A DNA stretch of 64,000 nucleotides, taken from assembly GCA_021323265.1 (NCBI GenBank), contig JAJTCO010000023.1:1-64000 (forward strand), written 5' to 3'. Source of the DNA: Pseudoduganella sp. (GTDB taxonomy: Bacteria > Pseudomonadota > Gammaproteobacteria > Burkholderiales > Burkholderiaceae_D). A program made the position numbers and the translations under genes. A model generated the notes under the pieces. It worked only from the letters and a program-made list of their open reading frames with translations. It was not told where the DNA came from and ran no database searches. Below, one piece after another: positions 1 through 14,072 of the stretch (positions are counted from its first letter, which is position 1; every line of letters starts with the position of its first letter).

Positions 1-754
1 CGGAGCTGTGCTGCGGGCCAGGTCCAACCTTCTGCAGCGTGGCTTCGATATAGGTCGCTTCGTGTACCAGCACCTGTGCGCCGCGGCAGGCGTCGGCCAG
101 CAGGGATGGGGTGTCGTTGTCGCCGCCGATGACGGCGGTGGCGCGCTCCGTGCGGGCGGTGCGCAGATCGGCGGCGCGCAGCACGCTGCCGTCCTCCAGC
201 TGCACGTCGTGGCCGTGCTGCAACTGGCCCCAGGCCGGCCCCGGCGGCACGCCGCGTGCGCGCAGGGCTTCCTTGTCGATCTTCCAGCGGCTGCTTGCAA
301 ACGTGAAGCGGAAGGCATAGCTCGGCACGCGGTGCGACAGCGGGTAGCGTTCGATGGTGAGGCCGTCCTGCCGGTAAATGTCCTGCCGTTCGGCCACGTC
401 GATATGGATGAGATCGAAGGTCAGGAACAGTTCGGTGTGCTGCAGCGTGGCGTCGAGCCAGGCCTTGACGCCGGCCGGGGCGATCAGGATCAGCGGGTGC
501 TTGCGCCCGGTCATCGCGGCGCTCGCCAGCAGACCGGGCAAGCCGTAGCAGTGATCGCCGTGGATGTGGGTGATGCAGATCCCCACCAGGTCATGCACGG
601 TGAGGGCGATGCGTTGCAACTGGTGCTGCGTGGCTTCGCCGCAATCGACCATCCACCAGTCGCGGTTGAGGCTTGTGTGCAGGGCCAGCGCGGTGACGTT
701 GCGCCGGACGGTCGGTACGCCGGAGGAGGTGCCAAGGAAGGTCAGTTTCAGCAT
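1..754 (-). CDS. rnz: Ribonuclease Z / MBL-fold metallohydrolase (3' end beyond window edge)
   Basis: Reverse-strand translation from ATG at 754: MLKLTFLGTSSGVPTVRRNVTALALHTSLNRDWWMVDCGEATQHQLQRIALTVHDLVGICITHIHGDHCYGLPGL; contains FLGTSSGVPT and HIHGDH. Truncated by window start, so absent from the ORF track. Confidence 0.85.
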   Translation of the reverse strand, partial: MLKLTFLGTSSGVPTVRRNVTALALHTSLNRDWWMVDCGEATQHQLQRIALTVHDLVGICITHIHGDHCYGLPGLLASAAMTGRKHPLILIAPAGVKAWLDATLQHTELFLTFDLIHIDVAERQDIYRQDGLTIERYPLSHRVPSYAFRFTFASSRWKIDKEALRARGVPPGPAWGQLQHGHDVQLEDGSVLRAADLRTARTERATAVIGGDNDTPSLLADACRGAQVLVHEATYIEATLQKVGPGPQHSS

Positions 755-926
755 GCCACATTATGCCGCATCGGCCGCTTTCGTGGCCATGGCGCGACAT
801 GCTGGCCGGCCGCGCGAGCCAATTTCATGGCCTGGCGAGCCAAGTCGGCGCGCGGACGCACGGCGGCGCTAAGATGAGCCGTTGGCTGGTTGTTTCGAAA
901 ATCCCCATAACGATCGGAGACAATTT

Positions 927-2006
927 ATGCACACTCGTTTGCGCAGCACGCTGTTGGCCGCAGTCGCCTTCTTTACCTTCGGTGGACAGGCGGCAGCCAA
1001 TACCCTGACCCAAAACGTTTCCTGGACCATCGACCGGCCCGGCACCGCCAGCAAGTACCGCATAGTGGCCTATGGCGATTCGATCTATGCGGGCTATAAC
1101 GGTTCCGTCACCAGCGCGGCCAAGTATGCGGCGCCAACGGTGGATGCGGAATACCTGTCCGCCCTCTGGAATGCCGATATCGAAAGCGTGCGCCGCACCA
1201 AGTCGGGCGCGGTGGCTTCGGATGTGTACAACAATAAGATTGTTGCCGAGCGATCTTACATGCAGTCCAGCAACACCCGCGTGGTGACCTTCGAAATGTG
1301 CGGCAACGATGGGCTGCAGGCGCGCTCGAGCTTCAAGAGCCAGACCGGCACCTGCAGCGATGCGGTGCTGACGGCGGCGGAAAACAGCTGCAGGACGTAC
1401 GTGGCGGCGGCCATGGATTACATCAACGCCAATGCCTATGCCGGCGTGAAGGCGAAGATCATTTCGAACCTGCATTATCCGGGCTATGCGGCCGACAACG
1501 CGCAAAGCAGCTGCAAGGACCCGAACACGGGCACGACCATCAATATGCAGCAGAAGTTCCTGCCGGTGCTGGCCAGGATGAACCACATGATGTGCGACGT
1601 GGCGCGCCAGAAGGGCTTCAAGTGCGCCGACAACTTCGCGCAGTACATGGGGGCGGACTACGACAGCAACGGCGACGGCATCGTCGATTCGGAGGCGCTG
1701 CGTTACGTGGACGGGGAAAGCCAGGCCAGCTACGTCAACCGCATCGTGTCGACCTTGCGTCCGACGATCCGCGACGCCAATACCCACTTCGTGTCGGCCG
1801 GCAGCAGCTACGACTACATCCAGTCGGACGATACGCATCCCACCTATACCGGTTCCACGGTGACGGCAGGACTGTTCGGCGGTTCGTCGGGTACCGGCGC
1901 GCCACGTTACACCTCCTTCAGCGGCGGCAAGAATCCGATCTGGAACCGGTTCGGGCATGAACGCATGGGGTGGGCGGTCTCCGTCTACAACACGCCAACG
2001 CCCTGA
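927..2006 (+). CDS. Secreted SGNH/GDSL-type hydrolase
   Basis: Signal peptide from ATG 927 (MHTRLRSTLLAAVAFFTFGGQAAA); block I YGDSIYAGYNG, GND block (MCGNDG), C-terminal DDTHPT (DxxH). Confidence 0.75.
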   Translation: MHTRLRSTLLAAVAFFTFGGQAAANTLTQNVSWTIDRPGTASKYRIVAYGDSIYAGYNGSVTSAAKYAAPTVDAEYLSALWNADIESVRRTKSGAVASDVYNNKIVAERSYMQSSNTRVVTFEMCGNDGLQARSSFKSQTGTCSDAVLTAAENSCRTYVAAAMDYINANAYAGVKAKIISNLHYPGYAADNAQSSCKDPNTGTTINMQQKFLPVLARMNHMMCDVARQKGFKCADNFAQYMGADYDSNGDGIVDSEALRYVDGESQASYVNRIVSTLRPTIRDANTHFVSAGSSYDYIQSDDTHPTYTGSTVTAGLFGGSSGTGAPRYTSFSGGKNPIWNRFGHERMGWAVSVYNTPTP

Positions 2007-2620
2007 TGGCAAAACCTGGCGACGGCTGGCGGCCAAGGCAGGGCTACCTGGTGGCCGCGCTGCTGCTGGCAGTGGGCGCGGCCAGCCTGGCGTTCTTCCT
2101 GTGGTACTTCGGGCGCCCCGCCGTGGCGCCGCAGGCTACGCCTGCGGCCAGCGCACCGGCGGCCCGCGCGCCGCTGGCGGCGGCCGGGCCAGCCGCGCCG
2201 GCCGTGGCGCGTGCGCCGCAGGCCGCAGCGGAAGGCGACGCCGACCCGACCCGCGACCTGAGCCATTACGTCATGCGCGGTGAAAAGCCCACCATGGGCG
2301 AGGTGATCAAGCGCCTGCACGAGCAAGGCATCCACACCGGCCTGGGCGCGTTCAACCCGCCCGGCACCAATCCGCCCAAGGTGGGCCTGGCCGTACCGCA
2401 GGACTTCGTGTTGCCGCAGGGGTATGTGCGCCACCACCAGGTGACCGATGACGGCCAGCCGATCGAACCGATCCTGATGTTCGCGCCGGACTTCCAGCTC
2501 TACGACGCGGCGAACCGTCCCATCGCCATGCCGCAGGACCGCGTCGTCCCGCCGGAACTGGCGCCCCAGGGCTTGCCGCTGCGGCGCATCGTGATTCCTC
2601 CTCCTATCGACTCCCAATGA
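2006..2620 (+). CDS. Hypothetical single-pass membrane protein
   Basis: ATG overlaps the upstream stop (TGATG at 2004-2008); N-terminal TM LVAALLLAVGAASLAFFLWYF followed by an Ala/Pro-rich linker. Confidence 0.6.
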   Translation: MAKPGDGWRPRQGYLVAALLLAVGAASLAFFLWYFGRPAVAPQATPAASAPAARAPLAAAGPAAPAVARAPQAAAEGDADPTRDLSHYVMRGEKPTMGEVIKRLHEQGIHTGLGAFNPPGTNPPKVGLAVPQDFVLPQGYVRHHQVTDDGQPIEPILMFAPDFQLYDAANRPIAMPQDRVVPPELAPQGLPLRRIVIPPPIDSQ

Positions 2621-5034
2621 AAACGATTGCCTGCATTCTTGCGAGTGCCGCGCTGGCGGCCCTGTATGTCCGCGGCGGCGCGGGATGGTTGCTCGGCTTT
2701 GTGTTCCTGGTCCCCTGGCTCCTGGCGCTCGACGCCCTGGCGCAGCGCCGTTCGCTGGTGGGGACGCTGTTGTGCGCCTGGGGCATGCAGGTGGCGTTCA
2801 CGGGCGCCGCCTTTGCCTGGTTCGGCGGCGCTTTTGGGCGCTACATCCAGATTGGCGAGGCGGGCGGCGTGGCCTTGCTGCTGCTTGGGGCGCCCTTGTT
2901 CCAGCCGCAGTTCCTGGCCTGCGCGCTGGTGCGCTACGCCGTGGTGCAGTGGGGCGCCGCATGGCGGGCCCTGGCCGCGGCGGCAGCGTGGCTGGCGGCG
3001 GAGTGGCTGCTGCCGCGCCTGCTGGGCGACACGCTGGGCTATGGGCTGTATCCGTCGCGCCTGATGCGCCAGGCGGCGGACCTGGGCGGCAGCGCGGGCT
3101 TGACGCTGTTGCTGTTGCTGGCCAACGAAGGCGTTGCTGCGGCGCTGGCGCGGCGCGCGCTGGGCTGGCGCGCGATGGCCAGGCCGCTGGCGCTGGCGGC
3201 GGCCATTCCGCTGGCGCTGGCCGGCTACGGTACGCTGGCCCTGTCTGGCGCGCCCGCGCCGTCCGGCAAGCCGCTGCGCATGGGGCTCATCCAGGCCAAC
3301 ATCACGGATTACGAAGCGCAGCGCCGGGAGAAGGGCGCCTATGCCTTCGTGCGGGAAGTGCTGGACCGGCATTTTGCAATGAGCCATGACGCGGTGGTGC
3401 GCCAGCGTGCGGAAGCGCTGCTGTGGTCGGAGACCGCGTATCCGACCACGTTCGGCGCGCCGAAAAGCGAGGCCGGGGCGGAGTTCGACCGCGAGATCGT
3501 GGCCTTCGTGAATGCGGCGGCGGTGCCGCTGGTATTCGGCACCTACGAGCGCGACGGCGTGGGCGAGTACAACGCTGCCGCCTTCCTGCAGCCCGGCACC
3601 GGGCTGACGGGCTTTTACCGCAAGACGCGCCTGTTCCCCTTCACCGAATACCTGCCGGCCTGGATCGACGGTGCGCCGGCGCGGCGCCTGCTTCCCTGGG
3701 CCGGCAACTGGACGGCGGGCAACGGCGCGCGCGTCCTGCCGCTGCGCCTGGCCGACGGGCGCGAGGTCCCCGTGTTGCCGCTCATCTGCCGCGACGACGT
3801 CGACCCGGCCCTGGCCATTGCCGGTGCGCGGCTCGGGGCGCAGGCCATCCTCACCATGTCGAACGATTCCTGGTTCAGCGCCGATGGTGCCGGGGCTGCC
3901 CTGCACCAGGCGGCGGCAGCCTTTCGCAGCATCGAGACGCGGCTGCCGCAGTTCCGCGTCACCAGCAACGGCCACAGTGCGGCCTTCGACGCGCACGGCG
4001 ACATTCTCGCCGGGACCGGCGTGGGCGAGCCGGCACTGGTGGTGGCCGACCTGCCTGTGCGGCGGCCGGCGCCAACGCTGATGGTGCTGTGGGGCGACTG
4101 GGTCGGCCCGGCCGCCGCCGCTTTCCTGCTGGCGCTCGCGCTGCGTGCGCTGCTGCGGGCATGGCGGGCGCGGTCGGAGGCTGCGCCGCAGGCCGCGCCG
4201 GCGGCGCCGGCATGGCCGATGCGGGCGTTCGTGCTGCCGCCGGCTGCGCGCATTGCGGCCGGGGCCGCGCGCAGCATTGCCCGCGCCGGCCTGCTTGCCA
4301 TGTGCCTGGCCTTGCTCCTCAATGAGCCCCTGCGCAGCAATACGCTGGGGCAGATCCGCCTGTTCGCCACCGTGTTCCTGCTGCCGGAAGCGATCGCCTG
4401 CTGCATCCTGCTGGCGTTTGCGGCGCAGGCTTCCGTGGAAAATGGGCGCCTGGTGCTGGCGCGCGGCGCCCAGCGGCTGGAATTGCCGCTGGCCGACATT
4501 GGGGCCGTGCAGGCCTGGCGCCTGCCGTTGCCGGGCGCGGGGGTGAATTTGCTGCTGGTGTCGGGCCAGCCCTGGCGCTACGGCTTGGCCGTGGCCGATC
4601 CCATGCGTTTTGCCAGGGCGCTGGCCTTGCCGGGCGGCCCGGTGATGGCGGACGCCTACACGCAGGCTCGCCTGGCCCTGGGCCGCTGGCGGCTCGACCA
4701 CCCGCTGGTGAAGTTCCTGTTGCTGCCGCTGGCCCTGGCAGTGCCGGCCTTCATGCTGCACCAGCGCATTGCCTACGGCAGCGCATTGGGCGAGTTCTAC
4801 AGCTTCGGCCTGGCTGCGTATCTCAGTGCATTTGCGCTGTGGTGGGCGGCATGGACGATCGGCGTCGTGCTGGGGGCATCGCTGCTGCGCGCCGCGATCG
4901 AAGGGGCGACCCTGCTGGCGGCGGCGCTGCGCCCTGGGCAGGCAAGCCGTATCCGCGGCGGCCTGGAAGGCGCCGGCCACATTGCCTTGTACCTGGGGTT
5001 GCCCGCCTGGCTGCTGCTGCGGATGCTTGCCTAG
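2617..5034 (+). CDS. Apolipoprotein N-acyltransferase-like protein (carbon-nitrogen hydrolase domain) with about 300-residue C-terminal membrane extension
   Basis: N-terminal multi-TM region, then nitrilase-type active-site segments WSETAYP, YRKTRLFPFTEYLP and LPLICRDDVDP; more TM segments follow. ATGA overlap with upstream gene. Confidence 0.7.
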   Translation: MKTIACILASAALAALYVRGGAGWLLGFVFLVPWLLALDALAQRRSLVGTLLCAWGMQVAFTGAAFAWFGGAFGRYIQIGEAGGVALLLLGAPLFQPQFLACALVRYAVVQWGAAWRALAAAAAWLAAEWLLPRLLGDTLGYGLYPSRLMRQAADLGGSAGLTLLLLLANEGVAAALARRALGWRAMARPLALAAAIPLALAGYGTLALSGAPAPSGKPLRMGLIQANITDYEAQRREKGAYAFVREVLDRHFAMSHDAVVRQRAEALLWSETAYPTTFGAPKSEAGAEFDREIVAFVNAAAVPLVFGTYERDGVGEYNAAAFLQPGTGLTGFYRKTRLFPFTEYLPAWIDGAPARRLLPWAGNWTAGNGARVLPLRLADGREVPVLPLICRDDVDPALAIAGARLGAQAILTMSNDSWFSADGAGAALHQAAAAFRSIETRLPQFRVTSNGHSAAFDAHGDILAGTGVGEPALVVADLPVRRPAPTLMVLWGDWVGPAAAAFLLALALRALLRAWRARSEAAPQAAPAAPAWPMRAFVLPPAARIAAGAARSIARAGLLAMCLALLLNEPLRSNTLGQIRLFATVFLLPEAIACCILLAFAAQASVENGRLVLARGAQRLELPLADIGAVQAWRLPLPGAGVNLLLVSGQPWRYGLAVADPMRFARALALPGGPVMADAYTQARLALGRWRLDHPLVKFLLLPLALAVPAFMLHQRIAYGSALGEFYSFGLAAYLSAFALWWAAWTIGVVLGASLLRAAIEGATLLAAALRPGQASRIRGGLEGAGHIALYLGLPAWLLLRMLA

Positions 5035-5037
5035 CGC

Positions 5038-5322
5038 TCAGACGGTCGGGCGGATTTCGAACCGATCGGCGCGCGGGGCGGGATCGGCTTCGTCCAGCAC
5101 CGCGACGTGACGAACGCGCGCGGCGTCCGGCCCCTGCTGGGCCCAGGCGATGATCGCCTGCACGGCCTCGGCCGGGCCATGCACGCTGGCCTCCACCGCG
5201 CCATTCGCGCGATTGCGCACCCAGCCCGCGAGGCCCAGCGCGGTGGCGCGCTCGGCAAAGGCATAGCGGTAACCCACACCCTGCACCAGGCCTTCGATCA
5301 GGAGCCTGTTCGCTGCCATCAC
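5038..5322 (-). CDS. acyP: Acylphosphatase
   Basis: 94 aa, LLIEGLVQGVGYRYAFAERATALGLAGWVRNRANGAVEASVHG; canonical acylphosphatase signature. Confidence 0.9.
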   Translation of the reverse strand: MMAANRLLIEGLVQGVGYRYAFAERATALGLAGWVRNRANGAVEASVHGPAEAVQAIIAWAQQGPDAARVRHVAVLDEADPAPRADRFEIRPTV

Positions 5323-6220
5323 ATCCTCCAGTTGACGCGGTTGCGGCCGGCCTCCTTGGCGCGGTAGAGCGCGTCATCGACCGCCTCGAACAATGCCGCT
5401 GCGCTTTCATCGCCGCCCGGGGGCAGGGTGGCGCCGCCGATGCTGACGGTGAGCACGGGACTGGCGCTGGAATACTCGTGCGGAATCAGCAACTGTGCCA
5501 CCGTTTCGCGGATCCCTTCGGCGACGTACATCGCCTGCGCGGCATCGGTCTCCGGCATCAGCACCACCAGTTCCTCGCCGCCATAGCGGGCCGCCACGTC
5601 GCTTGGGCGCCGCATGGCGTTGCGCGCGACCCGGGCTACGGCGCGCAGGGCGCGGTCGCCGGCCGGGTGGCCGTAATGGTCGTTGTACTGCTTGAAGGCG
5701 TCGATGTCGAGCAGCGCCACCGACAGCGTATGGCGGTGGCGCGTGGCGCGCTGCCATTCCTTGGCGTAGGCTTCGTCGAAGCGGCGCCGGTTGGCCAGCT
5801 CCGTCAGGCCATCCATATGGGCCAGGTGCTCGAGCATGCGGCGCTGGCGCACCACCTGCAGGTGGGTGGTGACGCGCGCCATGACCACCGTGGAATTGAA
5901 CGGCTTGGTGATGTAGTCGGCCGCGCCCAGCATCAGCCCGCGCGCTTCGTCCTCCGGACGCCCCATGCCGGTAATGAAGATGACCTCGATATGGGCGGTG
6001 GCGGGGGCGGCGCGCAGGCGGCGCAGCACTTCGTAGCCGTCCATGTCAGGCAGCATGACGTCCAGCATGATCAGGTCCGGCAGGTGGCGCTGGGCGCGCT
6101 CGATGGCCTGTTCGCCGGATTTGGCCAGCAGGACGACATGGTCGGGCTTGAGCAGGGTCGCCAGCACCTGGCGGTTGATGCCGTCATCATCGGCGATCAG
6201 GACTTTCTGCGCTTCCTGGG

Positions 6221-6224
<4 letters not shown>
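5319..6224 (-). CDS. Response regulator with GGDEF diguanylate cyclase domain
   Basis: REC ([19 protein letters not shown]...[15 protein letters not shown]) plus GGDEF (RYGGEELVV) with RxxD (RPSD) five residues upstream. Confidence 0.9.
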
Positions 6225-9681
<3,457 letters not shown>

Positions 9682-9688
<7 letters not shown>

Positions 9689-11040
9689 GGCTGACTACCT
9701 TCTGCACCGCCTTTGCGGCGCCGGCCCGCGAGGCGGGCTTCCAGGGCGTTCATCCAGCCCGGCGCCTGGGGATCGTTGTCCCAGTGCCGGACGGTGTGAT
9801 TGACCTGGTTGAGCAGATTGGGCGGAAGCTTGAGCGGGCGGGTCTGGTTCATCAGGAATTTGACGGTGAACTGGTAGCCGAAGATGCGCGTGATCATGCG
9901 GCAGATCGAGAAGCCGGGCAAGACCAGCCGTAGCGCGCTGTCGATGGCGCGCGTCAGTCCCATGCCGCCGGCGAAGAGCAGGCGCGACAGCAGGTTCACG
10001 CGCTGGTCCAGTCCCAGGTCGACGCGGGCGGCGTCGCCGCACAGGTAGCGTGTGAACAGCACCGGGAACGGCTTCAGGATGCGCAGCGGGATTTCGTCCT
10101 GCATCGCCTTCATCAGGGCCGCGCCAAGCGCGGGGCGCGGGTCCGGCAAGTAGGGCGAGAGGCGGCCGCGCGCCTGGATGGCGGTGAAATCAGCCTGCGC
10201 CTGTTCCATCGTGTGCGACATCAGGCCCTCCTCGATGCCCAGGACGTGGCCCACCACGTTCCAGGCGTGCAGGTAGGACTCTTCGTCCTGCGGCTGCAGG
10301 CCCAGGCCGAGCCGGCGCAGTCCGCGCAGGAAGATGTAGTGGAAGGTGAGCAGGGTGTAGGCCAGTTCTTCCTGGTTGCAGGGCAGGCCGTTGGCGGCGA
10401 TGTCCCAGCCGTTGTTGTACAGCGTGTCGTAGACGTTGCGGCAGGGCGCGGCGAGCGGCGCCACGGCCGTGCAGCCCTCCTGCACGGCGGCGCAAGGGTT
10501 GCCGCGCAGGATCAGGTGGCGGATGGTGGCGTGGATCAGGCGCACCTTGAGGATCTGCGCGATGCCGCCGCCATCCTGGGCAGTCAGGCCGCCCTTCATC
10601 ATGACCGGGAAGATCATGGCAGCGGTGGCGCGCACGCGGTAGTCGCAATGCGCCTCGAGCTGGCCGGCCACGTGCAGCACGCCGGCAAGGTCCGGGATGA
10701 CGTAGCATTCGGGCAGGCTGGCGCAGAAGAGCAGGCTGCAGGACATCATGCTCATGCCGAAGAACAGCTCTTCGGCGCGCTCGATGCGGGCGGCGTCGGC
10801 CCAGGCGGGCAGGCTGCTGCCGGCGGCCAGGTAGGCCTGCAGCGCGCCGGCGACAGGCTCCGGCGTGCCTTGCGGCGCGCGCCAGGCACGCACGCCGCCA
10901 TTGGTCTGCCACTGCGAGAGCAGGCCGTTGACCAGGGCAATGGCTTCCCACTGGCTGCCCTGGAAACCGTCCAGGATGGCGGCGATGGTGTCGTCGGCCA
11001 GCGGATCGGCGCGCAGGGTCGCCACGGCGGGCGCGTTCAT
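9682..11040 (-). CDS. MpaB/rubber-oxygenase-like protein (DUF2236 family)
   Basis: From ATG 11040 ([14 protein letters not shown]...). DUF2236-type motifs: [86 protein letters not shown]. Confidence 0.75.
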
Positions 11041-11834
11041 GCCGCCGCCTTCCAGCGGTTCCAGCCGCATACGGCGGTCAGCAGCGGGAGGCCCATGGCG
11101 AACAGGGCGATGGTCCGGGTTTCGATCGGGCTGCCCTGCACGGCCTGGAAGGCCATGCTGCCGCCATAGATGAACAGCGGCACCAGGGCGTGCGTCGGCG
11201 ACACGGCGGCGGTGGCCGGCGGGTGGCGGCGCAGCGTGGCGCGGAAGCAGAAGATGATGACGAAGGACACCGTCATCCAGCCCACGAAGCCTTGCAGGGT
11301 CTCGCCGAACCAGCCGCCGTCGGTCTTGGTCATGATCCACGCCTTGAGCGTGAACACCATGTAAGGGTCGGCGCCCAGGTCGTAGGCGGTGACGATCATG
11401 GCGGCGATGAACGACATCACCACCGTCTGGCGCATCGGCGGCGCGCCGTCGGTGGGCGCCTGCCAGACGATCAGGTTGGCGATCACGTAGGCGACGTAGC
11501 ACAGCGCAAACCACATCAGGGGAATGATGAAGGGCACCGCGCCGATGCGCGGACCCAGCACTTCCGTATAGGTGTAGGAGCCGAAGAACCAGCCCTGGGT
11601 CGCGCCCAGCTGCTCGGCCATCCAGCCCAGCGTCACGCCGATGGCGGCGAAGCGCAGCGCCGGGCCGACTCCCAGCAGGTGGCTTGCGCTGGCCAGGCAA
11701 CAGCCGAACATCAGGACTGAACTCACCATGAGCAGCGCGGTCGTTTCCCCGAAACTTCGTACCGCCAGTACGGCCAGGAAGGCGCCCAGCAGGGCAAGGG
11801 TGATGCGAGGCAGGTGGTTCGTCGGCGGCTTCAT
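11037..11834 (-). CDS. Carotenoid biosynthesis protein family (DUF422, CruF-like) multi-pass membrane protein
   Basis: GWMAEQLGATQGWFFGSYTYTEVLGPRIGAVPFIIPLMWFALCYVAY; AYDLGADPYM; multiple TM segments. Confidence 0.75.
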   Translation of the reverse strand: MKPPTNHLPRITLALLGAFLAVLAVRSFGETTALLMVSSVLMFGCCLASASHLLGVGPALRFAAIGVTLGWMAEQLGATQGWFFGSYTYTEVLGPRIGAVPFIIPLMWFALCYVAYVIANLIVWQAPTDGAPPMRQTVVMSFIAAMIVTAYDLGADPYMVFTLKAWIMTKTDGGWFGETLQGFVGWMTVSFVIIFCFRATLRRHPPATAAVSPTHALVPLFIYGGSMAFQAVQGSPIETRTIALFAMGLPLLTAVCGWNRWKAAA

Positions 11835-11846
11835 TCGTCTCCTTGA

Positions 11847-14072
11847 TTAGTATTTGTAGTCCATGCGGATGTCGAAGGTCCTCGGCTCGCTCGGCACGGA
11901 CATGCCGAAGCTGTCGATGGTGACCGGTTGTACCTTGTTTTCCAGGTTCTTCACGCGCGCCATGACGCTCCAGCTGGCGCCGTGCGGACGGTAGGCCAGC
12001 GTGAAGTCGCTGCTGGTGCGGGCCGGGATGCGGTACTGCAGCAGTTGGCTCGAAACGCTGATGTTATACGCTGCGCTGCGGCGCGCCTGGATGCCGGCCA
12101 GCAGGGCGGCGCCCGGCAGCTGGAAACCGTGCTCCCAGCCCAGGCTGAGCACCGAGCGCGGCGCGCGGTCGAGCGGCTGGCCGGCCCACGATACCACGCC
12201 GTTCGGCCGGTACGACACGTAATGCGCATCGAGCAGGGTGAGCCCGTAGCTGAAGCTGTCGGCGGCGCCGGCGCGCACCAGGCCGTCAAGTTCCAGGCCC
12301 TTGACGCTGGCCACGCCCGCGTTCTGGGTCACGAAACGCGGGGCGCCGGCCACGATGGCCACGCCCGACAGCTGCATATTGGTGTAGTCGTAGTGGAAGA
12401 CAGCCAGGTTCATGCTCGCGCGCTTGTTCCAGAAGCGCGATTTCAGGCCGGCGTCCCAGGACTTCAGCGTTTCCGGTTGGTAGAACAGGGTGCCTGCCGG
12501 GACGGCCAGGGCGGGCGGACAGGCGATGCCCAGGGCGCTGGAGCCGGCCAGGCAGCCGTCGTTGAAGCCGCCCGACTTGTAGCCGGTGGAGAGATTGGCG
12601 TACGCCATGGTGGCCGGGGCCAGATCGAACTCGGCGCCCAGCTTCCAGGTGGTCTTGTGGCCGGTCAGCGTGGCGTTGTTGAGCAGCCTGAAGTCGGTCG
12701 CCGGATTGAACACGGCCTTCTGCTGGAAATTGGTCGAGCCGACGCGCGACTTGTCGTCGTCGGTGTAGCGCGCCCCGGCGGTGACGCGCAGGGACGGGGT
12801 CGCGCTGTAGGTGAGCTGGCCGAAGGCGGCCTTGCTGCGGGCGATGGTCGGACCGTGCGGGAACACATAGTACGGCGGCAGTTTCAGCACCTGCAGGTCG
12901 CGGAACACGTACAGCTGGTGCGACTCTTCGCGGAAGTAGTACAGGCCGGCCTGCGCCTTGAGCGGCCCCTCGCCATTGCTGGCGACGCGCAGTTCGTGCG
13001 AATCCTGGCGCTGGCTGCCGTGGAAGTCCTCGTGCACGCCGATGGCCAGCGTGGGCAAGGCGCGGTAATAGAAGTTGGCCAGGAAGTCGTGATCGCTCTT
13101 GCGGTGCGACCCCAGGTAGTTCAGGGTGGCCGGGCCCAGGTCCCAGGCCAGGTCCGCGCCGAAGCCGTCGGTGCTCTTGCGGCTGAAGCCTTGCTCCAGG
13201 CGCGTGTTGAACGGCACGAAGCGGTTGGTCAGGCGCTCACCGGTGCTGGACTCGACCCACACCGGCTTGCCGCTGGCGATGCCGCTAAAGAAGTTGGTGT
13301 CGGGGACGATGCCATCGATATTGCCATCGCGCCGCGCGCGCTCATAGCGCAGCGTGAGCGATGCAGCATGGCCCAGCGCCAGTTTGGCCGACAGGCGCGC
13401 GGCGCGGTCGTCGCGGTCCTGGCCCAGTGCGAAGCCGGTGCCCTGGCCGTTGCGCAGGTAGCTGTCATGCTTGTGCATGGCGACCGCGGCGCGCAGCGCC
13501 AGCCAGTCGCTGACCGGCACGTTCAGCATGCCGGTGGCCACGCGCGAGGCATGGTTGCCCAGCGCCAGGCTGGCGGCGCCTTCCAGGCGCTGCACCGGGG
13601 CATGGCTGATCACGTTGATCACGCCGGCCGTGGTATTGCGCCCGTACAGCGTGCCTTGCGGGCCGCGCAGCACCTCGACCCGGTCCACGTCGAGGAAGCT
13701 CAGGGTCTGGGCTTGCGGACGGGCGATGTAGATCCCGTCCAGCATGAAGGCGGCCGATGGGTCGCCCTTTTCCGTGGCGTCCGAGTTGGACACGCCGCGG
13801 ATGGTGATGCGCAGGCCGTCGGCCGCGCCGTCCAGGTGCACATTGGGCAGGCGTTTGCCCAGGCCGGCCGCGTTGTCGATCCCCAGCTTGTCCAGCTGGT
13901 CGCCCGTCACCACCGACATGGCGACCGGCGTGCGCGATTCGGGCGTGGCGATGCGCTGCGCGGTCACGAGGACTTCGGGCAGCTGGTTCTCTGCGCCCGC
14001 AGGCGCGCACAGGATGGCGGCGACCGCGGCCGCCAGCAAAGTTGGGCGCAGCGGCGCCCCGTGATTCAACAT
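11847..14072 (-). CDS. TonB-dependent outer-membrane receptor
   Basis: Signal peptide from ATG 14072; plug domain (LPEVLVTAQRIATPESRTPVAMSVVTGDQLDKLGIDNAAGLGKRLPNV...VEVLRGPQGTLYGRNTTAGVINVIS); C-terminal strand ending FDIRMDYKY. Confidence 0.92.
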   Translation of the reverse strand: MLNHGAPLRPTLLAAAVAAILCAPAGAENQLPEVLVTAQRIATPESRTPVAMSVVTGDQLDKLGIDNAAGLGKRLPNVHLDGAADGLRITIRGVSNSDATEKGDPSAAFMLDGIYIARPQAQTLSFLDVDRVEVLRGPQGTLYGRNTTAGVINVISHAPVQRLEGAASLALGNHASRVATGMLNVPVSDWLALRAAVAMHKHDSYLRNGQGTGFALGQDRDDRAARLSAKLALGHAASLTLRYERARRDGNIDGIVPDTNFFSGIASGKPVWVESSTGERLTNRFVPFNTRLEQGFSRKSTDGFGADLAWDLGPATLNYLGSHRKSDHDFLANFYYRALPTLAIGVHEDFHGSQRQDSHELRVASNGEGPLKAQAGLYYFREESHQLYVFRDLQVLKLPPYYVFPHGPTIARSKAAFGQLTYSATPSLRVTAGARYTDDDKSRVGSTNFQQKAVFNPATDFRLLNNATLTGHKTTWKLGAEFDLAPATMAYANLSTGYKSGGFNDGCLAGSSALGIACPPALAVPAGTLFYQPETLKSWDAGLKSRFWNKRASMNLAVFHYDYTNMQLSGVAIVAGAPRFVTQNAGVASVKGLELDGLVRAGAADSFSYGLTLLDAHYVSYRPNGVVSWAGQPLDRAPRSVLSLGWEHGFQLPGAALLAGIQARRSAAYNISVSSQLLQYRIPARTSSDFTLAYRPHGASWSVMARVKNLENKVQPVTIDSFGMSVPSEPRTFDIRMDYKY

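Noticed and set aside
2500-4980. 826-aa minus-strand ORF opposite the Lnt-like gene
   Set aside because: Low-complexity Gln/Arg/His-rich translation typical of antisense frames in high-GC DNA; the plus strand encodes a recognisable family.
11041-11700. N-terminal extension of ORF 9682..11700
   Set aside because: Out-of-frame read through the DUF422 gene; the DUF2236 protein starts at ATG 11040, overlapping the DUF422 stop.
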